From CAIKLP01 sp965279595 (GTDB lineage Bacteria; Bacteroidota; Bacteroidia; Sphingobacteriales; Sphingobacteriaceae), in the NCBI GenBank assembly GCA_965279595.1, contig OZ257246.1, forward strand, positions 2,418,001 to 2,482,000: a stretch of 64,000 nucleotides of DNA. The letters are read 5' to 3'. The notes beneath the pieces are model-generated. The model saw only the letters and a list, made by a program, of their open reading frames with translations, did not search any database and was not told where the DNA came from. Below, one piece after another: positions 27,069 through 35,206 of this stretch. The translations under genes were made by a program, and so were the position numbers. Each line of letters begins with the position of its first letter. Position 1 is the first letter of the stretch.

Positions 27069-29327
27069 TTGAATTACTTAGACAATTTAAATCCACAGCA
27101 AAAAGCTGCGGTAGAGAACATTAACGGTCCGATGATGATTGTGGCAGGTGCTGGATCTGGAAAAACAAGGGTAATTACCGTCCGAATTGCACATATCATC
27201 AAACAAGGAGTCGATCCATTTCAAATTTTAGCACTTACTTTTACTAATAAGGCTTCTAAAGAAATGCGAAGCCGTATAACATCCATTGTTGGGCCTGAAG
27301 CTCGAAATATATGGATGGGAACATTTCACTCGGTGTTTGCAAAAATATTAAGAGTAGAAGCTGATAAAATTGGTTATCCATCCAACTTCACCATATATGA
27401 CACGGACGATAGTAAAAGTTTATTGCGAACTATTATCAAAGAACAAAGTTTAGATGAGAAGTTATATAATGTCAATTTTGTTTACAATAGAATTTCATCT
27501 GCAAAGAATAATTTAATATCTCCTGAAGAATATAATAACAATAAAGAAATTCAGTCTGACGATTTTCAATCAGGACGAAGTAAAGTAGGTTATTTATATA
27601 GCATATACGCTGGAAGGTGCATGAAAGCTGGGGCTATGGATTTTGATGATTTGTTATACAAAACCAATATCCTTTTAAAAGATTATCCTGAAGTACTATA
27701 TAAGTATCAGAATAAATTTAAATACATCATGGTTGATGAGTATCAAGACACCAACTATGCACAGTATTTAATTGTTAAAAAATTAGCCTCCATTAATGAA
27801 AATATATGTGTAGTTGGTGATGATGCACAAAGTATCTATGCATTTAGAGGTGCAAATATCCAGAACATATTAAATTTTGAGAAAGATTATCCTGATTTAA
27901 AAGTTTATAAATTAGAACAAAATTACCGCTCAACCCAGAACATTGTGAATGTTGCAAATGCTATTATTGCAAACAATGTTGATCAAATAAAGAAGAATGT
28001 TTTTTCTGAAAAAGAATCAGGTGAAAAAATAAGTTTATTACGTGCTTTTACTGATAATGAAGAAGGCAAATTAGTTGCAGATTCTATCATGCAAGATAAG
28101 GCGATGATGAATTTAAGGAATCATGATTTTGCAATTCTATATAGAACAAATTCTCAATCAAGAGCGATGGAAGAATCGTTGAGAAAATTGAATATTCCTT
28201 ATAAAATTTATGGAGGTTTATCGTTTTATCAACGCAAGGAAATTAAAGATTTAATTTCCTATTTCAGACTAGCTGTAAATCATGCCGACGAAGAAGCATT
28301 TAAAAGAACAATCAATTATCCAATTAGAGGAATTGGCAAAACTAGTTTAGATAAATTAGTAGTGGCTGCAGATGCTGAAAACACTACACTTTGGAACATT
28401 TCAAGTAAAGCAAGTCAAATCATTGGAGGTAAAGCCGGAATGTTAATTGAACAGTTTAACATGATGATTCAAAGCTTTGCAGTTTTAATTAAGAACTCAA
28501 ATGCCTTCGATGCTGCCACTCATATTGCTAAACAATCAGGTTTGTTAAAAGAACTTTATGATGATAAATCTATTGAAGGTTTAAATAGATATGAAAACAT
28601 TCAAGAGCTTTTAAATGGTATCAAAGAGTTTACGGAAAGTGAAACAAATGAAGATTTAAGTTTAGCAAGTTTCCTGCAAGATGTAGCACTTTTAACAGGC
28701 ACTGAAACTGAAAAAGAAGAAGACAAAGATACTGTCTCATTAATGACCGTGCATTCAGCAAAAGGGCTTGAATTTAGCAATGTATATGTGGTTGGTTTAG
28801 AAGAAAATTTATTCCCATCACAAATGGCATTGAATTCAAGAACTGATTTGGAAGAAGAACGTCGGTTGTTTTATGTTGCCATTACTAGAGCTGAAAAAAA
28901 ATTAACGCTCTCCTACTCTACTTCAAGATATAGGTGGGGAACTTTGATTTCTTGTGAACCTAGTAGATTCTTAGAAGAAATTGAACCAAAATATTTAGAA
29001 ATTAATTTTCAACAACGACCAGTAAAAGGAAGTCCAATTTTTGGGGACGATAAAGATAGTTACACGAAAATCAGTTCGGGAACTAAACCTTTATTAGCAA
29101 AAGGCGGATTAGCGAAACCTTATGAACATAAAACTTCTGATGATTTTATGGCTGATGACCCACAAAACATTGAAGTGGGCATGGAAGTAGAGCATCAGCG
29201 CTTCGGATTTGGAACTGTTGTTACCATGGAAGGACCTAAATCTGATTTAAAAACAACAATAATGTTCAAAGAATTAGGACAAAAGCAACTTTTACTTAAA
29301 TTTGCTAAACTTCGAATTGTGAAATAA
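27069..29327 (+). CDS. pcrA: UvrD/PcrA-family ATP-dependent DNA helicase
   Basis: A superfamily 1A helicase of 752 residues used in nucleotide-excision repair and removal of proteins from DNA. Walker A AGAGSGKT (26-33), FTNKASKEMRSR, Walker B VDEYQDTNYAQ, GDDAQSIYAFRGA, QNYRSTQNI and motif VI VAITRAEKKL are intact, and the C-terminal PcrA/UvrD tail (VGMEVEHQRFGFGTVV) is present. No ATG occurs before motif I, and the TTG at 27069 (LNYLDNLNPQQ) follows a strong Shine-Dalgarno, so I use TTG; the sequence upstream in frame is leader. DUF4290 and murA follow. Confidence 0.92.
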   Translation: MNYLDNLNPQQKAAVENINGPMMIVAGAGSGKTRVITVRIAHIIKQGVDPFQILALTFTNKASKEMRSRITSIVGPEARNIWMGTFHSVFAKILRVEADKIGYPSNFTIYDTDDSKSLLRTIIKEQSLDEKLYNVNFVYNRISSAKNNLISPEEYNNNKEIQSDDFQSGRSKVGYLYSIYAGRCMKAGAMDFDDLLYKTNILLKDYPEVLYKYQNKFKYIMVDEYQDTNYAQYLIVKKLASINENICVVGDDAQSIYAFRGANIQNILNFEKDYPDLKVYKLEQNYRSTQNIVNVANAIIANNVDQIKKNVFSEKESGEKISLLRAFTDNEEGKLVADSIMQDKAMMNLRNHDFAILYRTNSQSRAMEESLRKLNIPYKIYGGLSFYQRKEIKDLISYFRLAVNHADEEAFKRTINYPIRGIGKTSLDKLVVAADAENTTLWNISSKASQIIGGKAGMLIEQFNMMIQSFAVLIKNSNAFDAATHIAKQSGLLKELYDDKSIEGLNRYENIQELLNGIKEFTESETNEDLSLASFLQDVALLTGTETEKEEDKDTVSLMTVHSAKGLEFSNVYVVGLEENLFPSQMALNSRTDLEEERRLFYVAITRAEKKLTLSYSTSRYRWGTLISCEPSRFLEEIEPKYLEINFQQRPVKGSPIFGDDKDSYTKISSGTKPLLAKGGLAKPYEHKTSDDFMADDPQNIEVGMEVEHQRFGFGTVVTMEGPKSDLKTTIMFKELGQKQLLLKFAKLRIVK

Positions 29328-29383
29328 CCTATCTTGTAGGTTCAAAAGCATAAATACCGTAAATCGGTTTAAATAAATATTCA

Positions 29384-30043
29384 ATGGAATTTGATTACAA
29401 TACACAAAGAACTAGTTTGCTATATGCAGAATATGGACGAAACATTCAAAACATGGTTCGTTATATTAAAACTTTAGAAACTAAAGAAAATAGAAATAAA
29501 CACGCACAAGCTGTAATAGATTTAATGGGTTTTTTAAACCCACATTTACGTGACGTCGCAGATTTTAAACATAAACTTTGGGATCACCTATTTATCATAG
29601 CTGATTTTGATTTAGATGTGGATTCTCCTTATCCAATTCCTTCAAGAGAAACATTTGAAACCAAACCTTCAAGAGTTCCTTATCCAACCAATCGTATTCG
29701 TTATAAGCATTACGGTAAAACAAATGAATTATTAATTGAGAAAGCGAGAAGTATAGAAGATCCTGAACGTAAAGCTGCAATGGTTAACTCAATTGCTAAC
29801 TTTATGAAAATGTCTTATGTGACTTGGAATAAAGATACTGTGAGTGATGAAACCATTATCAATGATTTGAAAGGATTATCAAATAATGAATTAGTGTTGG
29901 ATGAAAATGTGAATTTGGCTAAGGTTGAAGCAAGACCAAAACCTAATAATATTCGTCAAAATAATCACAAGCCTCACAACAACAATAATCATAAAAATAA
30001 CAATAGAAATAAGAAACCAAGTAACGGTAAACCCCGTTATTAA
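29384..30043 (+). CDS. DUF4290 family protein
   Basis: A 219-residue protein whose first 180 residues match DUF4290, a Bacteroidota family of unknown function (YNTQRTSLLYAEYGRNIQNM, LMGFLNPHLRDVADFKHKLWDHL, SRVPYPTNRIRYKHYGKTN). The last 36 residues (183-219) are low-complexity and rich in Asn, His, Lys and Arg, suggestive of RNA or nucleic-acid binding. No signal peptide or membrane segment. It lies 56 nt after pcrA and 79 nt before murA, with a terminator in the second gap. Confidence 0.85.
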   Translation: MEFDYNTQRTSLLYAEYGRNIQNMVRYIKTLETKENRNKHAQAVIDLMGFLNPHLRDVADFKHKLWDHLFIIADFDLDVDSPYPIPSRETFETKPSRVPYPTNRIRYKHYGKTNELLIEKARSIEDPERKAAMVNSIANFMKMSYVTWNKDTVSDETIINDLKGLSNNELVLDENVNLAKVEARPKPNNIRQNNHKPHNNNNHKNNNRNKKPSNGKPRY

Positions 30044-30061
30044 AAATTAAATAATTCTAAT

Positions 30062-30098
30062 AAAAATCCTTTATCTTCAAGTCTGATAGAGGATTTTT
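30062..30098 (+). terminator. terminator-like hairpin between DUF4290 gene and murA
   Basis: A 14-bp stem (30062-30075 with 30085-30098, one G-T pair) with a 9-nt loop; the right arm ends in TTTTT. It lies 18 nt after the DUF4290 stop, so murA may depend on read-through or its own promoter. Confidence 0.75.
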
Positions 30099-30122
30099 AC
30101 AATAAAAGCCCAAGCCTAACCT

Positions 30123-31427
30123 ATGCAAAGTTTTGAAATTATTGGTGGTAAAAAATTAAAGGGAGAAATAACCCCACAAGGTGCAAAGAATGAAGCATTG
30201 CAAATTATTTCAGCTGTACTTTTGACAGACCAATTAATCACCATTTCAAATATTCCTGATATTGTTGATGTCAATAAATTGATTGACTTATTGAAAGACA
30301 TGGGTGTTAAGGTTGAAAGACTTTCAAAAGATACTTATACTTTTCAAGCAGATTCAATTGATCAAGAATATTTCAAAGGAGATGCATTCAAGAAAAAAGG
30401 TGCAGCTTTAAGAGGATCTGTAATGATTGTAGGTCCTTTATTGGCACGATTCAAAAAAGCATTTATTCCTAGACCTGGTGGTGATAAAATTGGAAGAAGA
30501 AGATTAGATACTCATTTTCTCGGATTTGAAAAGTTAGGCGCTAAATTTAATTACGATCAAAAAGATTCTTTCTTCAGTGTTGATGCAACAGAACTAAAAG
30601 GTACTTATATGCTTTTAGATGAAGCATCAGTTACTGGAACTGCAAACATATTAATGGCGGCTGTTTTAGCTAAAGGAACAACTACTATTTATAATGCTGC
30701 TTGCGAACCATACATTCAACAACTTTGCAAAATGTTGAATTCAATGGGAGCAAAAATTACTGGAATTGGATCCAATTTATTACACATTGATGGAGTTGAA
30801 AAATTAGGTGGTTGCGAACATCGCATGTTGCCTGATATGATTGAGATAGGCAGTTTCATTGGCTTAGCGGCAATGACACAATCTGAAATAACAATTAAAA
30901 ATGTTAGCTATGATGCTTTAGGAATGATTCCTGAAGTGTTTAAAAAATTAGGTATTAAATTAGAAAGAAGAGGCGATGATATTTTTATTCCTTCTCAAGA
31001 TATTTATGAAATAGAAACATTTATTGATGGTTCAATTTTAACAATAGCTGATTCACCTTGGCCAGGCTTCACTCCTGACCTATTGAGTATAGTTTTAGTA
31101 ATTGCAACTCAAGCAAAAGGAAGTGTTTTAATACACCAAAAAATGTTTGAAAGTAGATTGTTTTTTGTAGATAAATTGATTGATATGGGTGCACAAATTA
31201 TTCTATGTGATCCACATCGCGCAAATATTATAGGACTAGCTAGAAAAAATCCTTTACGTGGAATTTCAATGACATCACCTGATATTCGTGCAGGTGTATC
31301 TTTATTAATTGCTGCACTATCTGCTGAAGGTAAAAGTGTAATTTCAAATATTGAACAAATTGATAGAGGATATCAGGATATTGAAGAAAGATTAAAAGCT
31401 TTAGGTGCAGATATTAAACGAGTTTAG
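30123..31427 (+). CDS. murA: UDP-N-acetylglucosamine 1-carboxyvinyltransferase
   Basis: First committed step of peptidoglycan synthesis: transfer of enolpyruvate from PEP to UDP-GlcNAc. The 434 residues have the two-domain EPSP-synthase fold pattern, including catalytic K22-N23 (QGAKNEA), PGGDKIGRRRLDTHFLG, and RMLPDMIEIGSF. The loop residue equivalent to Cys115 of E. coli, the fosfomycin target, is Asp121 (PGG-D-KIG). Enzymes with Asp here are known to be active and fosfomycin-insensitive. The 3' end overlaps the convergent LysE gene by 4 nt. Confidence 0.95.
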   Translation: MQSFEIIGGKKLKGEITPQGAKNEALQIISAVLLTDQLITISNIPDIVDVNKLIDLLKDMGVKVERLSKDTYTFQADSIDQEYFKGDAFKKKGAALRGSVMIVGPLLARFKKAFIPRPGGDKIGRRRLDTHFLGFEKLGAKFNYDQKDSFFSVDATELKGTYMLLDEASVTGTANILMAAVLAKGTTTIYNAACEPYIQQLCKMLNSMGAKITGIGSNLLHIDGVEKLGGCEHRMLPDMIEIGSFIGLAAMTQSEITIKNVSYDALGMIPEVFKKLGIKLERRGDDIFIPSQDIYEIETFIDGSILTIADSPWPGFTPDLLSIVLVIATQAKGSVLIHQKMFESRLFFVDKLIDMGAQIILCDPHRANIIGLARKNPLRGISMTSPDIRAGVSLLIAALSAEGKSVISNIEQIDRGYQDIEERLKALGADIKRV

Positions 31428-32059
31428 AATAGTTTAATTCCTAGGTTAATTATAGCAAGAAGAATAAAAGCCAATCCTGTAATGGGGTTGGCTAATTTTT
31501 TGAATTGAGTTTCAAATCTGTTTTTGGTTTTTAAAATAATAGTAGCCAAACAAAATTGCAATAGAAATGCACCTGCTGCTGTTCCAATAATAAATGCCAT
31601 TTCATAAGCATATTCAATATGTGGATTGAATCCAAATGAAATACAATATTGTATTACTAAAGTCCAAAAAGGTAATAACATTGGGTTTAAAGTACCTAAA
31701 GTTAATCCTATAAAGAATGGACCTGCTTTTGAAATATTTTCTTTTTTTACTTTTTGCTTTCCCTTTGACTTATAAAAAAACAAAAATAAACCTACCCCTA
31801 AAAATAAGGGGATCATCAACCATTCTAATGTTGCTATTAATTCTGGATAATTTAAAAGATAATTGGAGAACCAAAAGGCTGCAGCAGAAAAGAATAATTC
31901 GGGAATAGCACCACCAAAACCAATCCATAGTGCTTGTTTATAGGAACTGTTTAATGATTTATTAATTACTGCTAAATTTACTGGACCTAACTGAATGGAG
32001 CCAATAAAACTAATTACTAAAGCCAACAAAAAAAATAATATTGTTGAAAGAATTATCAT
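31424..32059 (-). CDS. LysE-family translocator
   Basis: A 211-residue inner-membrane protein with about six hydrophobic helices and the family opening GSIQLGPVNLAVINKSLNSS. The LysE/RhtB superfamily exports amino acids; the substrate here is unknown. It is the last gene of a four-gene minus-strand operon, and its ATG overlaps the stop of the ATP-grasp gene by 4 nt. It converges with murA (4-nt overlap). Confidence 0.8.
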   Translation of the reverse strand: MIILSTILFFLLALVISFIGSIQLGPVNLAVINKSLNSSYKQALWIGFGGAIPELFFSAAAFWFSNYLLNYPELIATLEWLMIPLFLGVGLFLFFYKSKGKQKVKKENISKAGPFFIGLTLGTLNPMLLPFWTLVIQYCISFGFNPHIEYAYEMAFIIGTAAGAFLLQFCLATIILKTKNRFETQFKKLANPITGLAFILLAIINLGIKLF

Positions 32060-33096
32060 GCTTTATTTGAATAAAAATTTTTCATTAATTGATAAAAGTC
32101 TGACCAACTTGTGTACTGGTAACCCCTATTCTTATTGACTTTTGCAATTCTATATACTAATTTCATGTGAGCCATTAATGATTGATATGCCTTTATTAGT
32201 TTTGTTCCAGGATCATAAATATGACCAGGTTCAGAAGTAACTCCATTTACTTCCATAATTTTAATGTTTTTACCTAAATTAAAATCAGCTATTGATTTCA
32301 CTTTCAAATCAAATCTACCGTAATAGAATTCATCCATTTGGTTAACGATATTGTAAAATATTTCATTTACTGAATTCGTAATTAAATTATTAGAATCAAT
32401 AAATTTTGTGCCTTTACAATGATTGCCAATTGGCTGAGGATAAAAATGTACTCCTTTTGGAAGTATTGTATTTGCTTGATTTTCAAGTCTTGTTAATAAA
32501 TCTTCGATTACAAATCTTGCTCTTGTATTTTCCTCTAACAATTGTTTGATAGTTGATTCTCCATCACCAATTACTTCCAAAAATCCTTTACTAACTATTG
32601 AGGTAATTCCATATTCAATTGAATCAGGAATCTTATAAAACAACACTCCTAATTCAATGGTATAATCAATAAATTCTTGAACAATTAAATCTTTATTAGA
32701 ATTATTTAAATAATTGGATAATTGAATTTCATTTTCGATTTTTTCAACTCCATTTCCTCTTTCTCCGATATTAGGTTTTAATATTATTGGATAATTCAAC
32801 CCATTACTATTCAATGCCAATTTTATTTGTTCAATGGTGACAATGCCCTCAAAGCCAATAGTAATGGGCTTGTATTCTTTAGCAACCATATTCAAAATAT
32901 CCATCTTTGATTCACCTACTACCCCACCCATTAAAATTTTAGGGTTTACATTGCTAAAAAAAGTGACTGACTTTGATCTAGCAGCTAAATAAAAATAATA
33001 AGGAAGAATAGGAATATAAAATATCCAATAAGGCCAAAATTCGAAATTGAAAATCTTAATAAGAAATAAAGGGATTTTTATTTTACGAATATTCAA
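32056..33096 (-). CDS. ATP-grasp protein, D-Ala-D-Ala ligase-like
   Basis: A 346-residue protein with an aromatic, hydrophobic N-terminal segment (about 13-38, FNFEFWPYWIFYIPILPYY) that may sit on the membrane, then an ATP-grasp fold: ILKPNIGERGNGV is the nucleotide-binding strand, LIVQEFIDY the hinge, YYGRFDLKV and IMEVNGVTSEPGHI the metal-binding end. ATP-grasp enzymes join a carboxylate to an amine or thiol. The specific substrate cannot be read from the sequence; a true Ddl is unlikely given the N-terminus. It is in an operon with DinB, NRDE and LysE genes. Confidence 0.75.
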   Translation of the reverse strand: MNIRKIKIPLFLIKIFNFEFWPYWIFYIPILPYYFYLAARSKSVTFFSNVNPKILMGGVVGESKMDILNMVAKEYKPITIGFEGIVTIEQIKLALNSNGLNYPIILKPNIGERGNGVEKIENEIQLSNYLNNSNKDLIVQEFIDYTIELGVLFYKIPDSIEYGITSIVSKGFLEVIGDGESTIKQLLEENTRARFVIEDLLTRLENQANTILPKGVHFYPQPIGNHCKGTKFIDSNNLITNSVNEIFYNIVNQMDEFYYGRFDLKVKSIADFNLGKNIKIMEVNGVTSEPGHIYDPGTKLIKAYQSLMAHMKLVYRIAKVNKNRGYQYTSWSDFYQLMKNFYSNKA

Positions 33097-33099
33097 CGA

Positions 33100-33831
33100 C
33101 TATGATTTAATTGGGTTTAATTCAAAGTTCATATTTCTAAAGCTCTCTTCTTCATTTGTAACATCCAAATAAACTATTTTTTCAAATGAAATATTTCTTT
33201 CAATACTTGTTATGCTTACGGTTTTTACTTTGTCTTCACGATTCATCAAAAAATTATTGTGATCATTACTTTTGCCACCAAACCTATGAAAATAGGCTAT
33301 TTCGGACTGTGTAAATTTGCTATGATTTTCTAACCATTCATCAAACCAAATTCTACGTTCACTAATAATTTCATTGGAATATAGAGTAGCAGATGACCAT
33401 ATATAAGCTTGATTTATATCCAATTCTTTTTTAAACAATTGCATACCATCCCATCTGATTTCTACTAAACGTTGAGCTAATTTTTCAACAAGAACTAGTG
33501 TGAAATTTTCAATTCCAATAAAATTATATTTTAGAAAGAATTTATTGATATCATCAAAAGTGAAAAAATCCAAGAGCATTATTCCTCTGCTTTTAACATA
33601 AGGAGGTTTAGATTCATGCTTTTCAAAAGCTCCATTTAATAAACAAAGTGTATGATTTTTTCCAGCTGCAATCCAAGTACCACCTGCTTGTTGGTCTTTA
33701 GGGTAATATATAATTTGCTGATTTAATTCGTATGGTTGAGGAATTAATGCAGGTTTCCTTAAAACCCATTCATCTCGGTTAGATGTTAAAATAAATCCAG
33801 AATCAGTTTTTAAAAATGTTACTGTGCACAT
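33100..33831 (-). CDS. TANGO2/NRDE-domain protein
   Basis: A 243-residue protein of the NRDE (TANGO2) family, recognised by the N-terminal MCTVTFL with Cys2, the name-giving LTSNRDEW, the GGTWIAAGKN motif and LLNGAFEKH. The fold is Ntn-hydrolase-like; animal and worm homologs (TANGO2, HRG-9) have been implicated in heme trafficking, while bacterial roles are open. No signal peptide, so cytoplasmic. The start lies inside the end of the DinB gene (13-nt overlap) and the ATP-grasp gene follows after 3 nt, so the operon is tightly coupled. Confidence 0.85.
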   Translation of the reverse strand: MCTVTFLKTDSGFILTSNRDEWVLRKPALIPQPYELNQQIIYYPKDQQAGGTWIAAGKNHTLCLLNGAFEKHESKPPYVKSRGIMLLDFFTFDDINKFFLKYNFIGIENFTLVLVEKLAQRLVEIRWDGMQLFKKELDINQAYIWSSATLYSNEIISERRIWFDEWLENHSKFTQSEIAYFHRFGGKSNDHNNFLMNREDKVKTVSITSIERNISFEKIVYLDVTNEEESFRNMNFELNPIKS

Positions 33832-34328
33832 TTTTGACTCTCTTGAAATTTTACAGTTGAATAAGCAATACCAAAATTCTTAGGTAATTGAATTTGCTCA
33901 AACCCTTGCTTTAAGGCAATTTGAATAACTGCAAAGTGATGTACAGCATGTTCAATATTATAAGATAATTCACGGTATAAACTGGTTTCAACTTGAGCAG
34001 TTGAATTCTCAGCATAAGAAACTTCTAATTTCAATAATTGATCTTCTTTCAAATTGCTAAAAACAGCTTCTATACTTGAAAGAATTTGAATAGTATATTC
34101 CACATCAGTTTCTATTCTCAAATTACGCTCACGAGCATCATAATTAATTAATCCAGTTGGAAGCCCTTTTAAAAGGCATTCATAAAATTCAACGATATGT
34201 CGAACATGTTTACCAATTGAATTAGATGATAATAAGTCAACAGGCTTACTGTATTCATTATTATTAAATTGTTGAACCAATGATTTTAATTGATTAATAA
34301 TTTCTTCTGAAGCTCTTAATAACGTCAT
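33819..34328 (-). CDS. DinB-family protein
   Basis: A 169-residue four-helix DinB/YfiT-like protein: SIGKHVRHIVEFYECLL and YNIEHAVHHFAVIQIAL supply the histidines that form the metal triad of the family. Members include thiol-dependent transferases acting with bacillithiol or mycothiol, and many of unknown activity. I chose the ATG at 34328; the sequence between it and 34346 holds the predicted transcription start rather than codons. It is the first gene of the operon and lies downstream of a strong candidate promoter and a Crp-type site. Confidence 0.8.
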   Translation of the reverse strand: MTLLRASEEIINQLKSLVQQFNNNEYSKPVDLLSSNSIGKHVRHIVEFYECLLKGLPTGLINYDARERNLRIETDVEYTIQILSSIEAVFSNLKEDQLLKLEVSYAENSTAQVETSLYRELSYNIEHAVHHFAVIQIALKQGFEQIQLPKNFGIAYSTVKFQESQKCAQ

Positions 34329-34343
34329 ATTGTAAAAATTGAA

Positions 34344-34372
34344 CAAAAATAATGATTTTACCTTTGACCCAA
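34344..34372 (-). promoter_or_regulatory. promoter of the DinB-TANGO2-ATP-grasp-LysE operon
   Basis: On the minus strand, TATTTTTG (34351 down to 34344) is an exact -7 box, and TTG at 34372-34370 gives a -33 element with an 18-nt spacer. The leader would be about 10 nt. Confidence 0.7.
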
Positions 34373-34388
34373 TGTCGTTTGCATTACA
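34373..34388 (-). promoter_or_regulatory. candidate Crp/Fnr-type operator upstream of DinB
   Basis: Read in the direction of transcription: TGTAATGCAAACGACA, an imperfect inverted repeat of TGTC-N8-GACA type. Its centre (34380.5) is 36.5 nt upstream of the final G of the -7 box, the position expected for a class II activator. The right half ACGACAT is identical to that of the site at 35141-35156. Confidence 0.55.
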
Positions 34389-34428
34389 TTTTTACAAACA
34401 AATACGGAAAATTGCATTATTTCGATTG

Positions 34429-35103
34429 CTATTTGGATAAATTAATGGTGATTTCTTTTCTTGAATAGCTTAAATTGCCTTCTTTTTCCAACTCTCCAAT
34501 TAATTGAGTAACCGTTTGCCGAGTACAACAAATCAAACCTGCAATATCTTGATGTGTTAAATAATTAGGTAAAACATATCTATTTTCTTCATTTTTTACA
34601 CCCTCATTTATTGCTAAATCTGTAAATAAAGTCCACAATCGATCTTTTACATCTTTAAAAACTAAATTGGTATACCTATTTTCAATACGTTTGATTCTAA
34701 AACCTAACCATTTAAAATAAGAAATAGCTAATTCCGGATCTTCTTGAATTAACTTTTCAAAATCAACTATTTTAAAACTGCAAATTGCCACTTCAGTACT
34801 ATGTGCAACTGCTGATTCTTTTAAAGTAGAACCTTCCATCAAGGTAATTTCACCAAATAAATCGCCTGCTTGCATAATGTCTTTAATGGTTTCATTACCA
34901 TTTGTGTCATGCGCCAATATTTTTATTTTACCACGCTTTAGTAAATAAATTCGAGGGTCAACTTCTTCTGCAAAATAGATTATTTCTCCTTTTTTTGCTG
35001 TTTTATACTTACTGATGATGCATAAATCCTCAATTTGATGGTTACTTAGTGTTCTAAATAATTTATGATTCCTTAAGTACCAATATTTATTATCTGTGCC
35101 CAT
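34429..35103 (-). CDS. Crp/Fnr-family transcriptional regulator
   Basis: A 224-residue regulator: cyclic-nucleotide-binding-like beta-roll (about 20-130, with KRGKIKILAHDTNGNE and MQAGDLFGEITLMEG), a long dimerisation helix, and a C-terminal winged helix whose recognition helix is in HQDIAGLICCTRQTVTQLIGELEKEG. The N-terminus lacks the four-Cys cluster of true FNR, so direct Fe-S oxygen sensing is unlikely; the ligand is unknown. It is transcribed away from the DM13 operon. Two matching inverted repeats nearby suggest it controls the DinB and DM13 operons and perhaps itself. Confidence 0.92.
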   Translation of the reverse strand: MGTDNKYWYLRNHKLFRTLSNHQIEDLCIISKYKTAKKGEIIYFAEEVDPRIYLLKRGKIKILAHDTNGNETIKDIMQAGDLFGEITLMEGSTLKESAVAHSTEVAICSFKIVDFEKLIQEDPELAISYFKWLGFRIKRIENRYTNLVFKDVKDRLWTLFTDLAINEGVKNEENRYVLPNYLTHQDIAGLICCTRQTVTQLIGELEKEGNLSYSRKEITINLSK

Positions 35104-35140
35104 TTGTTTAATTCAATGAAATATACAAAAAATTAGATAT

Positions 35141-35156
35141 TGTCACTTAGACGACA
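35141..35156 (+). promoter_or_regulatory. candidate Crp/Fnr-type operator upstream of DM13 operon
   Basis: TGTCACTTAGACGACA is a TGTC-N8-GACA inverted repeat, centred at 35148.5, exactly 36.5 nt upstream of the last base of the -7 box at 35178-35185. The site covers the -33 region, fitting a class II activator that replaces a -33 element. It also lies 38 nt upstream of the crp-like gene start, so autoregulation is possible. Confidence 0.55.
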
Positions 35157-35177
35157 TAATAAAAAATCTATTGTCTG

Positions 35178-35185
35178 TAGTTTTG
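35178..35185 (+). promoter_or_regulatory. -7 box of the DM13-YHS-DoxX operon
   Basis: TAGTTTTG is an exact TAnnTTTG box 22 nt before the ATG at 35207. No TTG -33 element is at the right distance; the activator-like repeat occupies that place. Confidence 0.6.
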
Positions 35186-35206
35186 AGCAATAAAATATTA
35201 AATAAA

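Noticed and set aside
29330..29346. Hairpin AACCTA-TCTTG-TAGGTT just after pcrA
   Set aside because: No T-tract follows and the stem is only 6 bp, so I do not call a terminator.
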